Source: BACL27 sp947488385
Lineage (GTDB): Bacteria; Actinomycetota; Acidimicrobiia; Acidimicrobiales; Ilumatobacteraceae
Assembly: GCA_964203655.1 (NCBI GenBank)
Contig: CAXNMJ010000001.1
Coordinates: 310,001 to 374,000, forward strand
Length of the DNA stretch: 64,000 nt
Direction: 5' to 3'
Part shown: piece after piece, positions 8,832 through 18,784 of the stretch
Numbering within the stretch: position 1 is the stretch's first letter
Layout of the letters: every line of letters starts with the position of its first letter
Notes under the pieces: generated by a model
The model's database searches: none
The model's input: the letters and a program-made list of their open reading frames with translations, nothing else
What the model was told of the DNA's origin: nothing
Position numbers and translations under genes: made by a program

Positions 8832-9737
8832 CTAAACATCAAGGAATCGTGTCGCTGCGATTGCAGAACCCACTGCACCGACTACCGCACCAATCGCCAA
8901 AAGTATGAACATCACCGAAGTCAAATAGCTATCTGGTACGACAAGCGAACTGATGCCTGTGCCAGGTTTGAAACTGGTGACGCCGCTCGTCCACGCAGAG
9001 TTCAAAACCCACAACCCGCCGCAAGACACAACACCGCCAATCAAACCTTGCAACAAACCCTCGAGCATGAATGGAATTCGAATAAACCAGTTTGTCGCTC
9101 CGACGAGTTTCATAACTTCAATTTCGCGACGACGTGCAAACATCGCTGTTCGAATTGTGTTCCAGATCAAACCAACCGCAACTAAAAGCAGCACCAACGA
9201 AGTAATCAACGTCACAACTCGAATGAAGTTTGACAACGTTGAAATCACTTCAAACTCATCTTCGGCAAGAGCAACTGCTTCGACTCCGGGGAGAGTTCGA
9301 TATTGATCGCTCAGTGATCTAACCAGTGTCGGATCATCTGAGAGGGGCACAACTTTAAACTGCGTGGGGATTGTCTCGGGAGTGAGCAAGCCCAACGTGA
9401 CTGGGTCACCGGCAAAAATTCGCTTGGCTTCTTCATAACTTTCGGTCTTGTTCAAATAACGAAGTTTGTCTACGTCAATAATCGTTGGTGAGGCACGCAA
9501 CACTTGGTCAACCAACGCAATCTGCTCAGCCGATGCGTCGCTTCGCACAAAGACGATCATCTCAACATCGCCTCGCCACTGCACCAAGAGATTTTCGAAT
9601 GCCCTCTGAATCAAAAATGTTGAGCCAACCAAAAGCAACGAAACAGCCGAAGTCAAGACTGCCGCGGCAGTCAACGTGAGATTGCGTCTGAAACTCTCCC
9701 AAGTTTCACGCAGAGCATAAGCGATTCGCGAAAACAT
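8832..9737 (-). CDS. ftsX: Cell division protein FtsX
   Basis: Membrane subunit of the FtsEX complex, which activates peptidoglycan hydrolases at the septum; 301 residues with four predicted membrane segments. The first is near residues 20-45 (LTAAAVLTSAVSLLLVGSTF), followed by a large external domain to about residue 165, then FIRVVTLITSLVLLLVAVGL, a loop with RRREIEVMKLVGAT (a permease motif that contacts FtsE), FMLEGLLQGLIGGVVSC and a last segment before the C-terminus. The ATG directly follows the TAG of ftsE (TAGATG), implying coupling. In many actinomycetes smpB follows ftsX; here a crotonase does. Confidence 0.93.
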   Translation of the reverse strand: MFSRIAYALRETWESFRRNLTLTAAAVLTSAVSLLLVGSTFLIQRAFENLLVQWRGDVEMIVFVRSDASAEQIALVDQVLRASPTIIDVDKLRYLNKTESYEEAKRIFAGDPVTLGLLTPETIPTQFKVVPLSDDPTLVRSLSDQYRTLPGVEAVALAEDEFEVISTLSNFIRVVTLITSLVLLLVAVGLIWNTIRTAMFARRREIEVMKLVGATNWFIRIPFMLEGLLQGLIGGVVSCGGLWVLNSAWTSGVTSFKPGTGISSLVVPDSYLTSVMFILLAIGAVVGAVGSAIAATRFLDV

Positions 9738-10415
9738 CTACTCGTACACTCCCCGCTCTTGGTCGCGCACAATTACACCACGGTCAAGTTGAATTACTCG
9801 CCGTCGCATCGCGTTAACGACTCTGTGGTCATGGGTTGCCATGACAACCGTCGTGCCTGTCTGATTAATTTCATCCAGCAGACCCATGATGCCTTCACTG
9901 GTTGTTGGGTCTAGGTTGCCGGTTGGCTCGTCGGCCAACAAAATCAATGGCCGATTAACGAATGCGCGAGCAATCGAGACACGTTGTTGCTCGCCGCCTG
10001 AAAGTTGATTCGGAAATCTGTCTTGCTTGTCTGCAAGACCCACCAAGTCGAGCACGATCGGCACTTGACGCGAAATTACGTGACGGGGTTTACCGATTAC
10101 TTCAAGAGCAAATGCAACGTTCTCAAAAACAGTTTTGTTGAGCAACAATTTATAGTCTTGAAACACGTTGCCCATGCTGCGACGAAGGTGAGGCACACGT
10201 GAAGCTGGCATCTCATTGATGTTGCGACCCGCAACCCAAACGTCACCGCGTTCAGGCTGCTCTTGTCTGTTTATGAGACGCAAAAGAGTCGACTTACCTG
10301 ACCCAGACGGACCAACCAAGAACACGAACTGACTTTTGGGGATATCAAACGAAGCATCTCGTACAGCCACCGTCTCGGTGCCGTAGATTTTCGTCACATT
10401 TTCTAGACGAATCAT
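9738..10415 (-). CDS. ftsE: Cell division ATP-binding protein FtsE
   Basis: ABC-type ATPase partner of FtsX, 225 residues. Walker A is GPSGSGKSTLLRLINRQEQP, the Q-loop region is VFQDYKLLLNKTVFENVAF, the ABC signature is LSGGEQQRVSIARAFVN, Walker B is LILLADEPTGNLDP, and the switch histidine is in MATHDHRVVN. It sits between prfB (43 nt upstream on the coding strand) and ftsX (adjacent), the standard actinobacterial order. ATP hydrolysis is thought to drive conformational signals through FtsX to cell-wall hydrolases. Confidence 0.95.
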   Translation of the reverse strand: MIRLENVTKIYGTETVAVRDASFDIPKSQFVFLVGPSGSGKSTLLRLINRQEQPERGDVWVAGRNINEMPASRVPHLRRSMGNVFQDYKLLLNKTVFENVAFALEVIGKPRHVISRQVPIVLDLVGLADKQDRFPNQLSGGEQQRVSIARAFVNRPLILLADEPTGNLDPTTSEGIMGLLDEINQTGTTVVMATHDHRVVNAMRRRVIQLDRGVIVRDQERGVYE

Positions 10416-10457
10416 TGCGACAAACTTATCATCGTCAGATTGATTCGCCGATCACGG

Positions 10458-11558
10458 CTACTGGCTGTCAGAGCGCCGCCAACGAAGAAAGCCTTCCATG
10501 AACTCGTCCAAATCTCCGTCTAATACTGCTGTGACGTTGCTGCTCTCGACATTTGAACGAAGATCTTTGACCATTTGATATGGCTGCAAAACATACGAGC
10601 GAATTTGGCTTCCCCAACCAACTTGCGCTTGCTTGCCTGCAATCTGTGCGAGTGCTGTTGCTTTCTCTTCTTCGTCTTGCGCAAGAATCATTGCTTTCAA
10701 TCGCTTCATCGCGCTCTCTCGGTTTTGCAACTGGCTGCGCTCTTGTTGTGATGATGCCACGAGTCCTGTCGGCTCATGCACGAGGCGAACAGCAGATGAT
10801 GTTTTATTCACGTGTTGACCACCTGCTCCCGAGGCACGAAATACTTCCATACGAATATCGCTCTCGTTGATTTCAAGTTCTGCCTGATCGAGAATCGGCC
10901 AAATCTGAACCAGAGCAAAACTTGTTTGCCTCCGACCTTGGTTATCAAACGGACTGATTCGAACGAGCCGATGCGTACCGCGCTCACTTGTGAGCAAGCC
11001 ATAAACGTAGCGACCACGAATTGTCACATCGGCCGACAAGATGCCCGCTTCAGTGCCAATTGAAATGTCGCCGATTTCAAAAGCAAAAGCATGGCGCTCG
11101 GCCCATCGGCGATACATGCGCAAGAGCATTTCGCTCCAATCTTGTGCGTCTACTCCGCCATCTTTAGCATTGATTTGCAAAATCGCGTCACACTCATCAT
11201 GCTCACCCGTGAACATGCTGCGCATTTCAAGTGCGTCAAGTTGAGATCGACAACCAGAAACACCTTTTTCAAGTTCTGGTTCTTGTGTCGCATCATCTTC
11301 GGCACGTGCAAGCTCGTGCAAAATAAACAAATCATCAACCGTCGCGGTGAGCGAATTGAACTGATCAATGTCGGCTTTCAGCGCCGCATACTGCGAATTG
11401 ACTTTCTTGGCGTGCTCCTGATCGTTCCACAGGTCTGGTTTGGCGACTTCACCTTCAAGTTCAACCAAAAGCCCGCGTGAAGTTTCAATATTCAAATATT
11501 GGGCAGCCTCGCTCAGGCGACGGCGCAATTCTGCAAGATCACTAGAAAAATCTTTCAT
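10458..11558 (-). CDS. prfB: Peptide chain release factor 2
   Basis: Class I release factor that reads UGA and UAA and triggers peptide hydrolysis; 366 residues, normal length. The codon-reading tripeptide is SPF in VRISPFDNQGRRQTSFA, which marks RF2 rather than RF1, and the catalytic GGQ lies in RASGAGGQHVNKTSSAVRL. The gene is one continuous frame, so the programmed +1 shift that autoregulates many bacterial prfB genes is absent. That matters here because other genes in the window do show +1 breaks, which are not of that kind. It follows secA after 15 nt and precedes ftsE. Confidence 0.96.
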   Translation of the reverse strand: MKDFSSDLAELRRRLSEAAQYLNIETSRGLLVELEGEVAKPDLWNDQEHAKKVNSQYAALKADIDQFNSLTATVDDLFILHELARAEDDATQEPELEKGVSGCRSQLDALEMRSMFTGEHDECDAILQINAKDGGVDAQDWSEMLLRMYRRWAERHAFAFEIGDISIGTEAGILSADVTIRGRYVYGLLTSERGTHRLVRISPFDNQGRRQTSFALVQIWPILDQAELEINESDIRMEVFRASGAGGQHVNKTSSAVRLVHEPTGLVASSQQERSQLQNRESAMKRLKAMILAQDEEEKATALAQIAGKQAQVGWGSQIRSYVLQPYQMVKDLRSNVESSNVTAVLDGDLDEFMEGFLRWRRSDSQ

Positions 11559-11573
11559 ATTTTTAAGCCTGCT

Positions 11574-14311
11574 TTAACTAGCGCGGCCGTGACACATCTT
11601 GTATTTTTTGCCAGAGCCGCAAGGGCAAGGGGTGTTACGTGGTGTCTTTGACCAGTCTGGAGCACCGAAAACTCCTCCACCTGACTTATTGGCGGCCTTG
11701 GCACTTGGTTTCTCATCGACGTTTTCATCGGATGTTTCTTGAATATTTGCAAGCTTGCTCGCTGGTGCTGAGTTGTTAATCACCTGCACATGCATCACGT
11801 ATTTGACGAAGTCTTGGGCGACCCCCTTCATCAATGACCCGAACATTTCGAAGCCTTCGCGCTGCCATTCAATAAGCGGATCTTTTTGGCCAATTGCTCG
11901 CAGATTGATGCCCTCTTGCAAGTAGTCCATTTCTTCTAAGATGTTCACGCCAGCGCTGATCAATAATCTTGAGCATCACTTGACGCTCGACTTCTCGCAT
12001 TACTGACTCACCCATCTCGGTTTCGCGTTTTGTGTAAAAAGCGCTCGCATCGGCCATCACCAAGTCGTACATCTCGTCAGTCGAGTCGCACTGCGATATT
12101 TGGCCAGCAGAAATCTCAGACGGCCAGAACGTTTTAAGCTCAAGAGTTAACCCGTCGATATCCCATTCGTCGTCGGCCTCGGCCACACAATGGGCGTCAA
12201 TCAAAGCATCAACGGCTTCAGCCAAATACTCCATCGCCGCAGATTTGAGATCAAGTCCCTGCAAAATCTGATCACGACGCATGTAGATGATTTTTCTTTG
12301 TTCATTCATTACTTCGTCGTACTTCAAAACATTTTTACGAATCTCACCGTTGCGCTGCTCAACCGTGCTCTGAGCACGCTCGATTGCTTTCGTAACCATC
12401 TTTGCTTCAATCGCTTCATCATCTGGCAACGCACGACCCATCACCCAAGACAGAGCCCCCGTTGCAAATAACCGCATCAATTCGTCATCCAAACTCAAAT
12501 AGAAACGGCTCTCACCAGGGTCGCCTTGTCGTCCGGCACGACCACGCAACTGATTGTCGATTCGTCGACTCTCGTGCCGCTCTGTACCAAGAACGTAAAG
12601 TCCGCCTAGTTCGCGAACTTTGTTGCCCTCTTCTTTGCACTTGTCTGTGTATTTTGCAAGTAGTTCGCGATATCGGCTTTGGGCTTTGTCACGTGCGGTT
12701 AAAAAATCTGGGGGCATCGACTCAAGTGCGACCGGCAATGCAAATTCATCCAACAAAGTTTGTGGATCAAAACCTTCTTTGATTACATCTTGTCGCGCCA
12801 AACCCTCGGGGTTTCCGCCCAACAAAATGTCAACACCTCGACCTGCCATGTTTGTCGCGACAGTTATTGCACCCAAACGACCAGCCTGAGTTACGACAAG
12901 AGCTTCACGCGTGTGTTGTTTCGCGTTAAGCACTTCGTGGCGGATGCCTCTTTGCTGCAACTTCTTTGATAGTTGCTCGCTCTTTTCGACGCTCACAGTG
13001 CCAACCAACACCGGTTGACCCTTGGCGTTTTTTTCTTCGATGTCACGAACAACTGCATCAAACTTCGCCGCCTCAGATTTATAAATTTGGTCGGCTTGGT
13101 CTAAACGAACCATCTCGCGATTAGTCGGAATCGGCACGACCTGCAGGTTGTAGGTATTCATTAACTCGGCTGCTTCAGTTTGGGCAGTTCCGGTCATGCC
13201 AGAGAGCTTCTCGTACATTCTGAAATAGTTCTGCAAGTGTGATGGTCGCCAAAGTTTGATTCTCTTCTTTGATGTTCACGCCCTCTTTGGCTTCTACTGC
13301 TTGGTGAATACCCTCACTCCAGCGACGACCTTCAAGGATTCGACCAGTAAATTCATCCACGATTTTGATTTCACCGTCTTGAATGATGTAGTCCTTGTCG
13401 CGCTGATAGAGCACTGAAGCTTTCAACGCCACTTGCAACTGATGCACTAAATTCTGTTGCACTTCGTCGTAGAGGTTTTCGATGCCAAGTTGCTTTTCAA
13501 CTTTCTCGATACCCGACTCGGTGGGCACAACAATTCGCTTGGCTTCTTCAACTTCGTAGTCAACGTCACGCACCATCGTGCGCACGATTGAGGCAAACTG
13601 GTAATACAACTTTGCCGCATCAGCAACTCGCCCCGAAATAATTAAGGGCGTTCGAGCTTCGTCGATCAAAATTGAGTCAACTTCGTCGACAATCGCAAAA
13701 TTAAAACCACGTTGCACTTTGTCTTCAAGCGTCGCGGCCATGTTGTCGCGCAAATAGTCGAATCCGAATTCGTTGTTGGTGCCGTATGTAATGTCGCTCG
13801 AATATTCAGCTCGCTTCTCGATCGAACTAGTACGGCGTCCAGGCACGACCAGCCCAACTGACAATCCGAGCCAACGATGAATTTGTCCCATCCATTCGGC
13901 ATCGCGCTGAGCCAGATAGTCGTTGGTCGTAATTTGGTGCACTCCCTTGCCCGAAAGTGCATTCAAATATGCAGGCAAAGTCGAGACGAGAGTTTTACCC
14001 TCACCAGTCTTCATTTCTGCAACCCAACCGGCGTGCAAAGCTGCCCCGCCCATCAACTGAACGTCGTAGTGACGCTGACCGATAACGCGAGATGCTGCCT
14101 CGCGCACAGTTGCGAATGCTTCAATCAATAAGTCGTCTAATGTCTCGCCACGCTCAACACGTGACTTGAACTCGGCAGTCTTGGCTCGCAGAGAGTCGTC
14201 GCTGAGCGCTGCAAACTCTGTCGAAAGCGCGTTTATCTCCGGCAATATGGCCCCGAGGGCCTTTACTTTCTTGCCTTCGCCAGCGCGTAAGACCCGATCG
14301 AGGATTGCCAT
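11574..14311 (-). CDS. secA: Preprotein translocase ATPase SecA (two frame breaks)
   Basis: Motor of the Sec export channel, about 911 residues after bridging two +1 breaks. The start is ATG 14311 (MAILDRVLRAGEGKKVKALG); the frame opens nine codons earlier. The first frame has AEMKTGEGKTLVSTLPAYLN (Walker A), NFAIVDEVDSILIDEART (Walker B) and runs to ENQTLATIT. The second frame resumes with LQNYFRMYEKLSGMTGTAQT near 13228 and covers TNMAGRGVDILLGGNPEG and GRAGRQGDPGESRFYLSLDD. The third frame takes over near 11950 with LEEMDYLQEGINLRAIGQKD and ends in the zinc-binding tail CPCGSGKKYKMCHG. SecA is essential and no second copy is seen, so these breaks are very likely sequence errors. The start region overlaps the end of comF by 49 nt. 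Confidence 0.93.
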
Positions 14312-14991
14312 AAGACAGTTGATGCTACCGCCATACAAGTAACCAGACCAGCCCCCGCTTGGTAAAGCGCATGAGAGGCGCTGTTTAAAGTTGCGCCGGT
14401 CGTGACCACATCATCGATTATCAACACATGTTCGGCATTTAATTTTTGAGCCGTGAACACTGGCCCGACCAGTCGTGCATCGCGTGATTTTCCTGTTTGT
14501 GGATGATCAGATAATCGAGTCAAGACCTTGCGACAAGAAATCTGCAGTTGTTTTGCAACGTATCTCGCGATCAGCTCGGCGTGGTCATGACCTCTTTCAA
14601 TTTTTCGCAAATCAGTTGTTGGCGCCCAAGTGATCAGATCAATTCTGCAGAGTGACCTAGATTTTTCAACTACTAGTCGATCCACAAGTGCGTCGCCCAA
14701 AAACCTGAGACTGGATCTTTGATTTCGATACTTGAATCCGAGAATTACTTTTCGAATCACAGCGCTATATGCGTAGGCAACAATCACCTTGTCGTGATAT
14801 TCGACAATTTGTTTAGACACCGAGTCGTTCAGTTGAATAGATTTCAAACACTGACTACACACTTGACTTGCGAGACAACCACAAGCCGGACAAGTTGAGC
14901 CGAAGATGAAACTAAAAAAGTCACTTAGTTTCTTATTCACAATTGCCCAGCACCTGCTCGCATCAGAACTGTGTGTGCCGAATAGATACAT
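14263..14991 (-). CDS. ComF family phosphoribosyltransferase-like protein
   Basis: A 242-residue ComF-family protein: an N-terminal zinc ribbon STCPACGCLASQVCSQCLK (about residues 33-51) and a C-terminal phosphoribosyltransferase domain with the PRPP motif HVLIIDDVVTTGATL (about residue 197). ComF is needed for DNA uptake in Bacillus and related proteins act in DNA transformation or repair-linked transport, but most actinobacterial members are untested. Its last 49 nt overlap the start of secA in another frame, which is unusually long. The first residues (MYLFGTHSSDASRCWAIV) are poorly supported, and a start nearer the zinc ribbon is possible. Confidence 0.85.
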   Translation of the reverse strand: MYLFGTHSSDASRCWAIVNKKLSDFFSFIFGSTCPACGCLASQVCSQCLKSIQLNDSVSKQIVEYHDKVIVAYAYSAVIRKVILGFKYRNQRSSLRFLGDALVDRLVVEKSRSLCRIDLITWAPTTDLRKIERGHDHAELIARYVAKQLQISCRKVLTRLSDHPQTGKSRDARLVGPVFTAQKLNAEHVLIIDDVVTTGATLNSASHALYQAGAGLVTCMAVASTVLWQSSIGSYALAKARK

Positions 14992-15039
14992 GCTGGCTCA
15001 GTCTCATTCAAATCCACTCGAACCGAGTATCGTTGCAAC

Positions 15040-15657
15040 GTGCAGGGTCTAGAGCAACTTGAGTTTCGCGACAGACTCGGTCGTCGTTTGATTCGTTGTC
15101 TAAGTGGTCTGGCGATCTTTGCTATTGGCATCTCGATGCAAATGAACGCCAATCTTGGCGCACCACCCTGGGATGTGTTTCACCAAGGTGTTTCTAACCA
15201 AACAGGCATCACCATCGGCAGAGTCATCGTCATGACTGGGTTCGTATTACTTTTCTTTTGGATTCCCCTGAAGCAAAAACCTGGTCTTGGCACGATTTTA
15301 AATGCACTAGAGATCGGCTTGGTCGCCGACATTGCATTAGAGATCATTCCTGAGCCAAACAATCTTTTTGTTCGCATCGCCATGGCAGGTGGTGGCATCG
15401 TTGTCGTTGCGTTGGGCACGGGTCTCTACATCGGCAGCGCTCTTGGGCCAGGGCCGCGTGACGGATTAATGACAGGTTTGGCAAAACGTGGCATACCAAT
15501 TCGTGTCGGCCGCACTGCAATTGAAGTCGCAGTACTTGTTACAGGTTTTTTGTTAGGCGGCCAAGTTGGTATTGCAACTTTTGCATTTGCTTTGGGCGTC
15601 GGCCCACTTGTGCAATTTTTTCTGCCCCGTCTGGCAATGAAAAAACCAACTATTTAA
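15040..15657 (+). CDS. YczE/YitT-like integral membrane protein
   Basis: A 205-residue polytopic protein starting at GTG 15040 with about five hydrophobic segments: RCLSGLAIFAIGISMQMNAN, IGRVIVMTGFVLLFFWIPL, GLVADIALEIIP, FVRIAMAGGGIVVVALGTGL and AIEVAVLVTGFLLGGQVGIA. The pattern LGAPPWDVFHQGVSNQTGI and the repeated LGPGPRDGLMTGLAKRGIP are characteristic of the YczE family, whose transport substrate is unknown. It is divergent from comF (48 nt apart) and convergent with ahcY. Confidence 0.75.
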   Translation: MQGLEQLEFRDRLGRRLIRCLSGLAIFAIGISMQMNANLGAPPWDVFHQGVSNQTGITIGRVIVMTGFVLLFFWIPLKQKPGLGTILNALEIGLVADIALEIIPEPNNLFVRIAMAGGGIVVVALGTGLYIGSALGPGPRDGLMTGLAKRGIPIRVGRTAIEVAVLVTGFLLGGQVGIATFAFALGVGPLVQFFLPRLAMKKPTI

Positions 15658-15666
15658 TTTTTGTAG

Positions 15667-17121
15667 TTAATACCTGTAGCGCTCAGCCTTGAACGGCCCA
15701 CTCGGTGCAACACCCAAATATTCAGACTGTTCGTCTGAGAGTTTTGTCAACTTTGCCCCCAGAGCATCAAGATGCAGTGATGCAACTTTTTCGTCCAGGT
15801 GCTTGGGCAAAACATAAACACCAAGCGGATAGTTCTTGGTGTTGTTGAACAACTCGATCTGGGCGATTACTTGGTTTGTAAACGAGCAACTCATAACAAA
15901 ACTCGGATGACCAGTCGCGCAACCCAAGTTCACGAGTCGACCTTCAGCGAGCACAATCACTGCATGGCCGTCGCTAAACGTCCAAAGATCTGTGCCTGGC
16001 TTAAGCTCGTCTCGAGTTGCACCGCTACGAGAAAGACCTGCCATGTCGATCTCGTTGTCAAAGTGGCCGATGTTGCAGACAATGGCGTTGTGTTTCATTT
16101 TTGACATATGTTCGGCGGTCACGATTGCCTCGTTGCCGGTAGCAGTAACAAAGATGTCGGCGACCTTCAGCACATTTTCTAATGTGTCGACGATGTATCC
16201 CTCCATCGCTGCTTGCAGTGCATTGATTGGATCAATCTCAGTTACAACAACGCGAGCGCCCTGTCCACGAAGACTTTGGGCACAACCCTTGCCGACGTCG
16301 CCATAGCCGCACACAACTGCCATCTTTCCGGCGATCATCACGTCAGTGGCTCTGTTCAGTGCATCTATCAACGAGTGTCGACAGCCGTAAAGATTGTCGA
16401 ACTTGCTTTTCGTCACGCTGTCATTGACGTTGATCGCAGGAAACAAAAGTTCTTTATCTTGGGCCATCTTGTAGAGACGCTTTACACCAGTTGTCGTCTC
16501 TTCTGTAACACCTTTAATCAACTTAGACATTTTGGTCCAACGACTCGGACTTGTCTTCAGACCTCTTTGCAACAAGCCAAGAACAATTGCCAACTCTGGA
16601 TTTGCTGCCGTGGTCGGATCTGGAACGACACCTGTCTTTTCATATTCGACACCCTTGTGCAACAACATCGTCGCGTCGCCGCCATCATCAAGAATCATGT
16701 TTGGTCCATCACCGTCGGGCCAAGTCATCATTTGGTCGGTTGCCCACCAATATTCTTCGAGCGTTTCGCCCTTCCACGCATAAACAGGAACACCTTGAGG
16801 ATTTTCTTGAGTCCCCTCGGGGCCCACTACTACTGCCGCAGCCGCATGATCTTGGGTCGAGAAAATATTGCAACTAGCCCATCGAACTTCAGCGCCAAGA
16901 TGAACAAGGGTCTCAATCAGCACCGCAGTCTGAATTGTCATGTGCAAAGAACCCGAAATTCGCGCTCCCTTAAGAGGCTTAGATGCTCCAAACTCTTTGC
17001 GAAGAGCGCGCAACCCTGGCATCTCATGTTCGGCAAGATGAATCTCTTTGCGGCCGAACGGCGCAAGTGAAAGATCTGCGACTCGATAATCTTTGCGCGC
17101 GGCAAATGATGAAGATGACAT
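15667..17121 (-). CDS. ahcY: Adenosylhomocysteinase
   Basis: NAD-dependent S-adenosyl-L-homocysteine hydrolase, 484 residues, which splits SAH to homocysteine and adenosine and so relieves inhibition of methyltransferases. Clear motifs: HMTIQTAVLIETLVHLGAEV with CNIFSTQDHAAAAV, the substrate region MILDDGGDATMLLHKG, NDSVTKSKFDNLYGCRHSL with the active-site Lys, the NAD loop GYGDVGKGCAQSLRGQGARV, and the C-terminal KAERYRY seen in long-form enzymes. AAGGAG stands just before ATG 17121. It is the last gene of the operon that begins with the DUF3499 gene, 18 nt after the Trm112-like gene. Confidence 0.97.
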   Translation of the reverse strand: MSSSSFAARKDYRVADLSLAPFGRKEIHLAEHEMPGLRALRKEFGASKPLKGARISGSLHMTIQTAVLIETLVHLGAEVRWASCNIFSTQDHAAAAVVVGPEGTQENPQGVPVYAWKGETLEEYWWATDQMMTWPDGDGPNMILDDGGDATMLLHKGVEYEKTGVVPDPTTAANPELAIVLGLLQRGLKTSPSRWTKMSKLIKGVTEETTTGVKRLYKMAQDKELLFPAINVNDSVTKSKFDNLYGCRHSLIDALNRATDVMIAGKMAVVCGYGDVGKGCAQSLRGQGARVVVTEIDPINALQAAMEGYIVDTLENVLKVADIFVTATGNEAIVTAEHMSKMKHNAIVCNIGHFDNEIDMAGLSRSGATRDELKPGTDLWTFSDGHAVIVLAEGRLVNLGCATGHPSFVMSCSFTNQVIAQIELFNNTKNYPLGVYVLPKHLDEKVASLHLDALGAKLTKLSDEQSEYLGVAPSGPFKAERYRY

Positions 17122-17139
17122 GATTCTCCTTGTTTTGTT

Positions 17140-17385
17140 TTAAAAAGTAGTTTTCAGATTGAGTTGCGCAGCCTTGGCAACTAGACGCTCGTGCTCAACT
17201 TGGGTCACGACAATCGCTTCGTCAATCAACATCACCGGGATGCCTTGGCGAACCTCGTAACGCATCTGCAAACGTGGGTTGTAAAGCATCTCTTCATCTT
17301 CGAAGTAAATCAAGTTTCCTTTGTCTTTTGGACACGCCAAAATCTCAAGCAGATGAGGATTTAGCGAAGATTTAGCTGCAGACAC
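17140..17385 (-). CDS. Trm112-like (UPF0434) small protein
   Basis: An 81-residue protein of the Trm112p-like family: HLLEILACPKDKGNLIYFED has the first half of the zinc-ribbon-like fold, and LQMRYEVRQGIPVMLIDEA has the conserved GIPVML turn. Only one of the usual cysteine pairs is present. In eukaryotes Trm112 activates methyltransferases; bacterial members are small proteins of unproven role, often beside sugar-nucleotide or SAM-related genes. It lies between manB and ahcY with 26 and 18 nt gaps. Confidence 0.82.
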   Translation of the reverse strand: MSAAKSSLNPHLLEILACPKDKGNLIYFEDEEMLYNPRLQMRYEVRQGIPVMLIDEAIVVTQVEHERLVAKAAQLNLKTTF

Positions 17386-17411
17386 GACTTACACAATAAC
17401 ACTTACGACTC

Positions 17412-18764
17412 TTAAGCAGTGATGAGCATCAACAACTCAGCGACGTGCTCGTCACACTCTTCGCGAGTCGCTGCTTCAAGATTCAAGCGTAAAAGTGGCT
17501 CAGTATTTGATGGTCGCACGTTGAACCACCACGAACCGCAATCGACGGTCAAGCCATCTAAGTGGTCTTGTGGAAAGGCCGAATACTTCTTGGTAACTCG
17601 ATCAATAACAACCTGCATGTCTTCAACCTGAGTGTTGATCTCACCAGAGTTCGCATATTTTTCAAATGGTTTGCGCAACTCCGAGAGCGACTTTCCCGTC
17701 CGGCACATTTCGCCCAAAACAACCATCGTCGCAATCAGACCGCTATCTGCCCGATAGTTGTCTGCAAAGTAGTAGTGCCCCGAATGTTCGCCAGCAAACA
17801 CGGCACCGGTTTGCGCCATCACTTGCTTCATGTAACTGTGTCCATTTTTTGTGCGAATTGGTTTGCCCCCGAGTTCTGTGATGGTCTCAGGCACAATTCT
17901 TGAACAAATCAAGTTGTACAAAATTGTCGCATTTGGGTTCTCGCGCAAAAACACCGAGGCCAACAACGCAGTGGTCGTGCTTCCAGAGACGCTCTTGCCG
18001 GTCTCGTCTACCAAAAAGACGCGATCAGCGTCTCCGTCAAAAGCCAATCCGACGTCGAATTTCCCCGCAATCACTCTTGCTTGCAGATCGCGTTGGTTCG
18101 CCGGCTGAATCGGATCTGCCGGATGATTTGGAAAAGTGCCGTCAAGCTCGCCGTACATGATTTCAACTTCAAACTTCTTGAGTCGATCAAAAACTGCAGG
18201 AGCAACAAGACCGCCCATGCCGTTGGCCGTGTCGGCTACAACTCTCAGCTTGCTTATTGCCGCGACATCGATGAACCCAACAACATGATCCACGAATTCG
18301 GCGAGCATATTTTTTTTGGTAACTTCACCCGGCGTTTTTGCATTCGCCGGTCCGGTTCCATTAATGACATCTTGTGCAATCGCTTTCATCTCGCGCAAAC
18401 CATTGTCAATGCCGATGGATCTTGCGCCAGACAAACAACACTTGATGCCGTTGTACTGGGCAGGATTATGCGAAGCGGTGAACATCGCCCCTGGTGCATC
18501 TAATTTGCCCGAGGCGAAATAGAGCATGTCGGTGCTTGCGAGACCCAGATTGATGACATCAACACCTTGTTCGGTGACACCTCTTTGAAATGCCTCGACT
18601 AAATCTGGCCCACTTGGTCGCATGTCGTGGGCGACGACGATCATTTTCGCATTTGAGAATTTTGCAAACGCGACACCAAGCGCGTGCGCGGCGACCGAAT
18701 CAAGTTGGTCGGGCACCGTGCCTCGAATGTCGTAAGCCTTGACTATTGCATCTAAATTTGGCAC
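17412..18764 (-). CDS. manB: Phosphomannomutase/phosphoglucomutase
   Basis: Alpha-D-phosphohexomutase, 450 residues from GTG 18764 (VPNLDAIVKAYDIRGTVPDQ); the open frame extends to 18860 but would overlap the upstream gene. The active-site serine is in FTASHNPAQYNGIK, the metal loop is AFDGDADRVFLVDE, the sugar-binding loop is AGEHSGHYYF, and the phosphate loop is RPSNTEPLLRLN. It interconverts mannose-6-P and mannose-1-P (or glucose phosphates). With the pyrophosphorylase at 34.6 kb, Gmd and Fcl it would supply GDP-L-fucose. It starts 20 nt after the PTPS-related membrane protein. Confidence 0.93.
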   Translation of the reverse strand: MPNLDAIVKAYDIRGTVPDQLDSVAAHALGVAFAKFSNAKMIVVAHDMRPSGPDLVEAFQRGVTEQGVDVINLGLASTDMLYFASGKLDAPGAMFTASHNPAQYNGIKCCLSGARSIGIDNGLREMKAIAQDVINGTGPANAKTPGEVTKKNMLAEFVDHVVGFIDVAAISKLRVVADTANGMGGLVAPAVFDRLKKFEVEIMYGELDGTFPNHPADPIQPANQRDLQARVIAGKFDVGLAFDGDADRVFLVDETGKSVSGSTTTALLASVFLRENPNATILYNLICSRIVPETITELGGKPIRTKNGHSYMKQVMAQTGAVFAGEHSGHYYFADNYRADSGLIATMVVLGEMCRTGKSLSELRKPFEKYANSGEINTQVEDMQVVIDRVTKKYSAFPQDHLDGLTVDCGSWWFNVRPSNTEPLLRLNLEAATREECDEHVAELLMLITA

Positions 18765-18784
18765 GACAAACGAGTCTATTCGCG

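Noticed and set aside
641..13236. Programmed ribosomal frameshifting as a cause of the +1 breaks
   Set aside because: The sites share no slippery sequence, stop context or Shine-Dalgarno-like stimulator, and lie in unrelated genes including secA. prfB, where programmed +1 shifting is known in other bacteria, is uninterrupted here.
16213..17070. 285-residue open frame on the plus strand opposite ahcY
   Set aside because: Lies entirely within the strongly conserved adenosylhomocysteinase on the other strand; the product has no recognisable domain.
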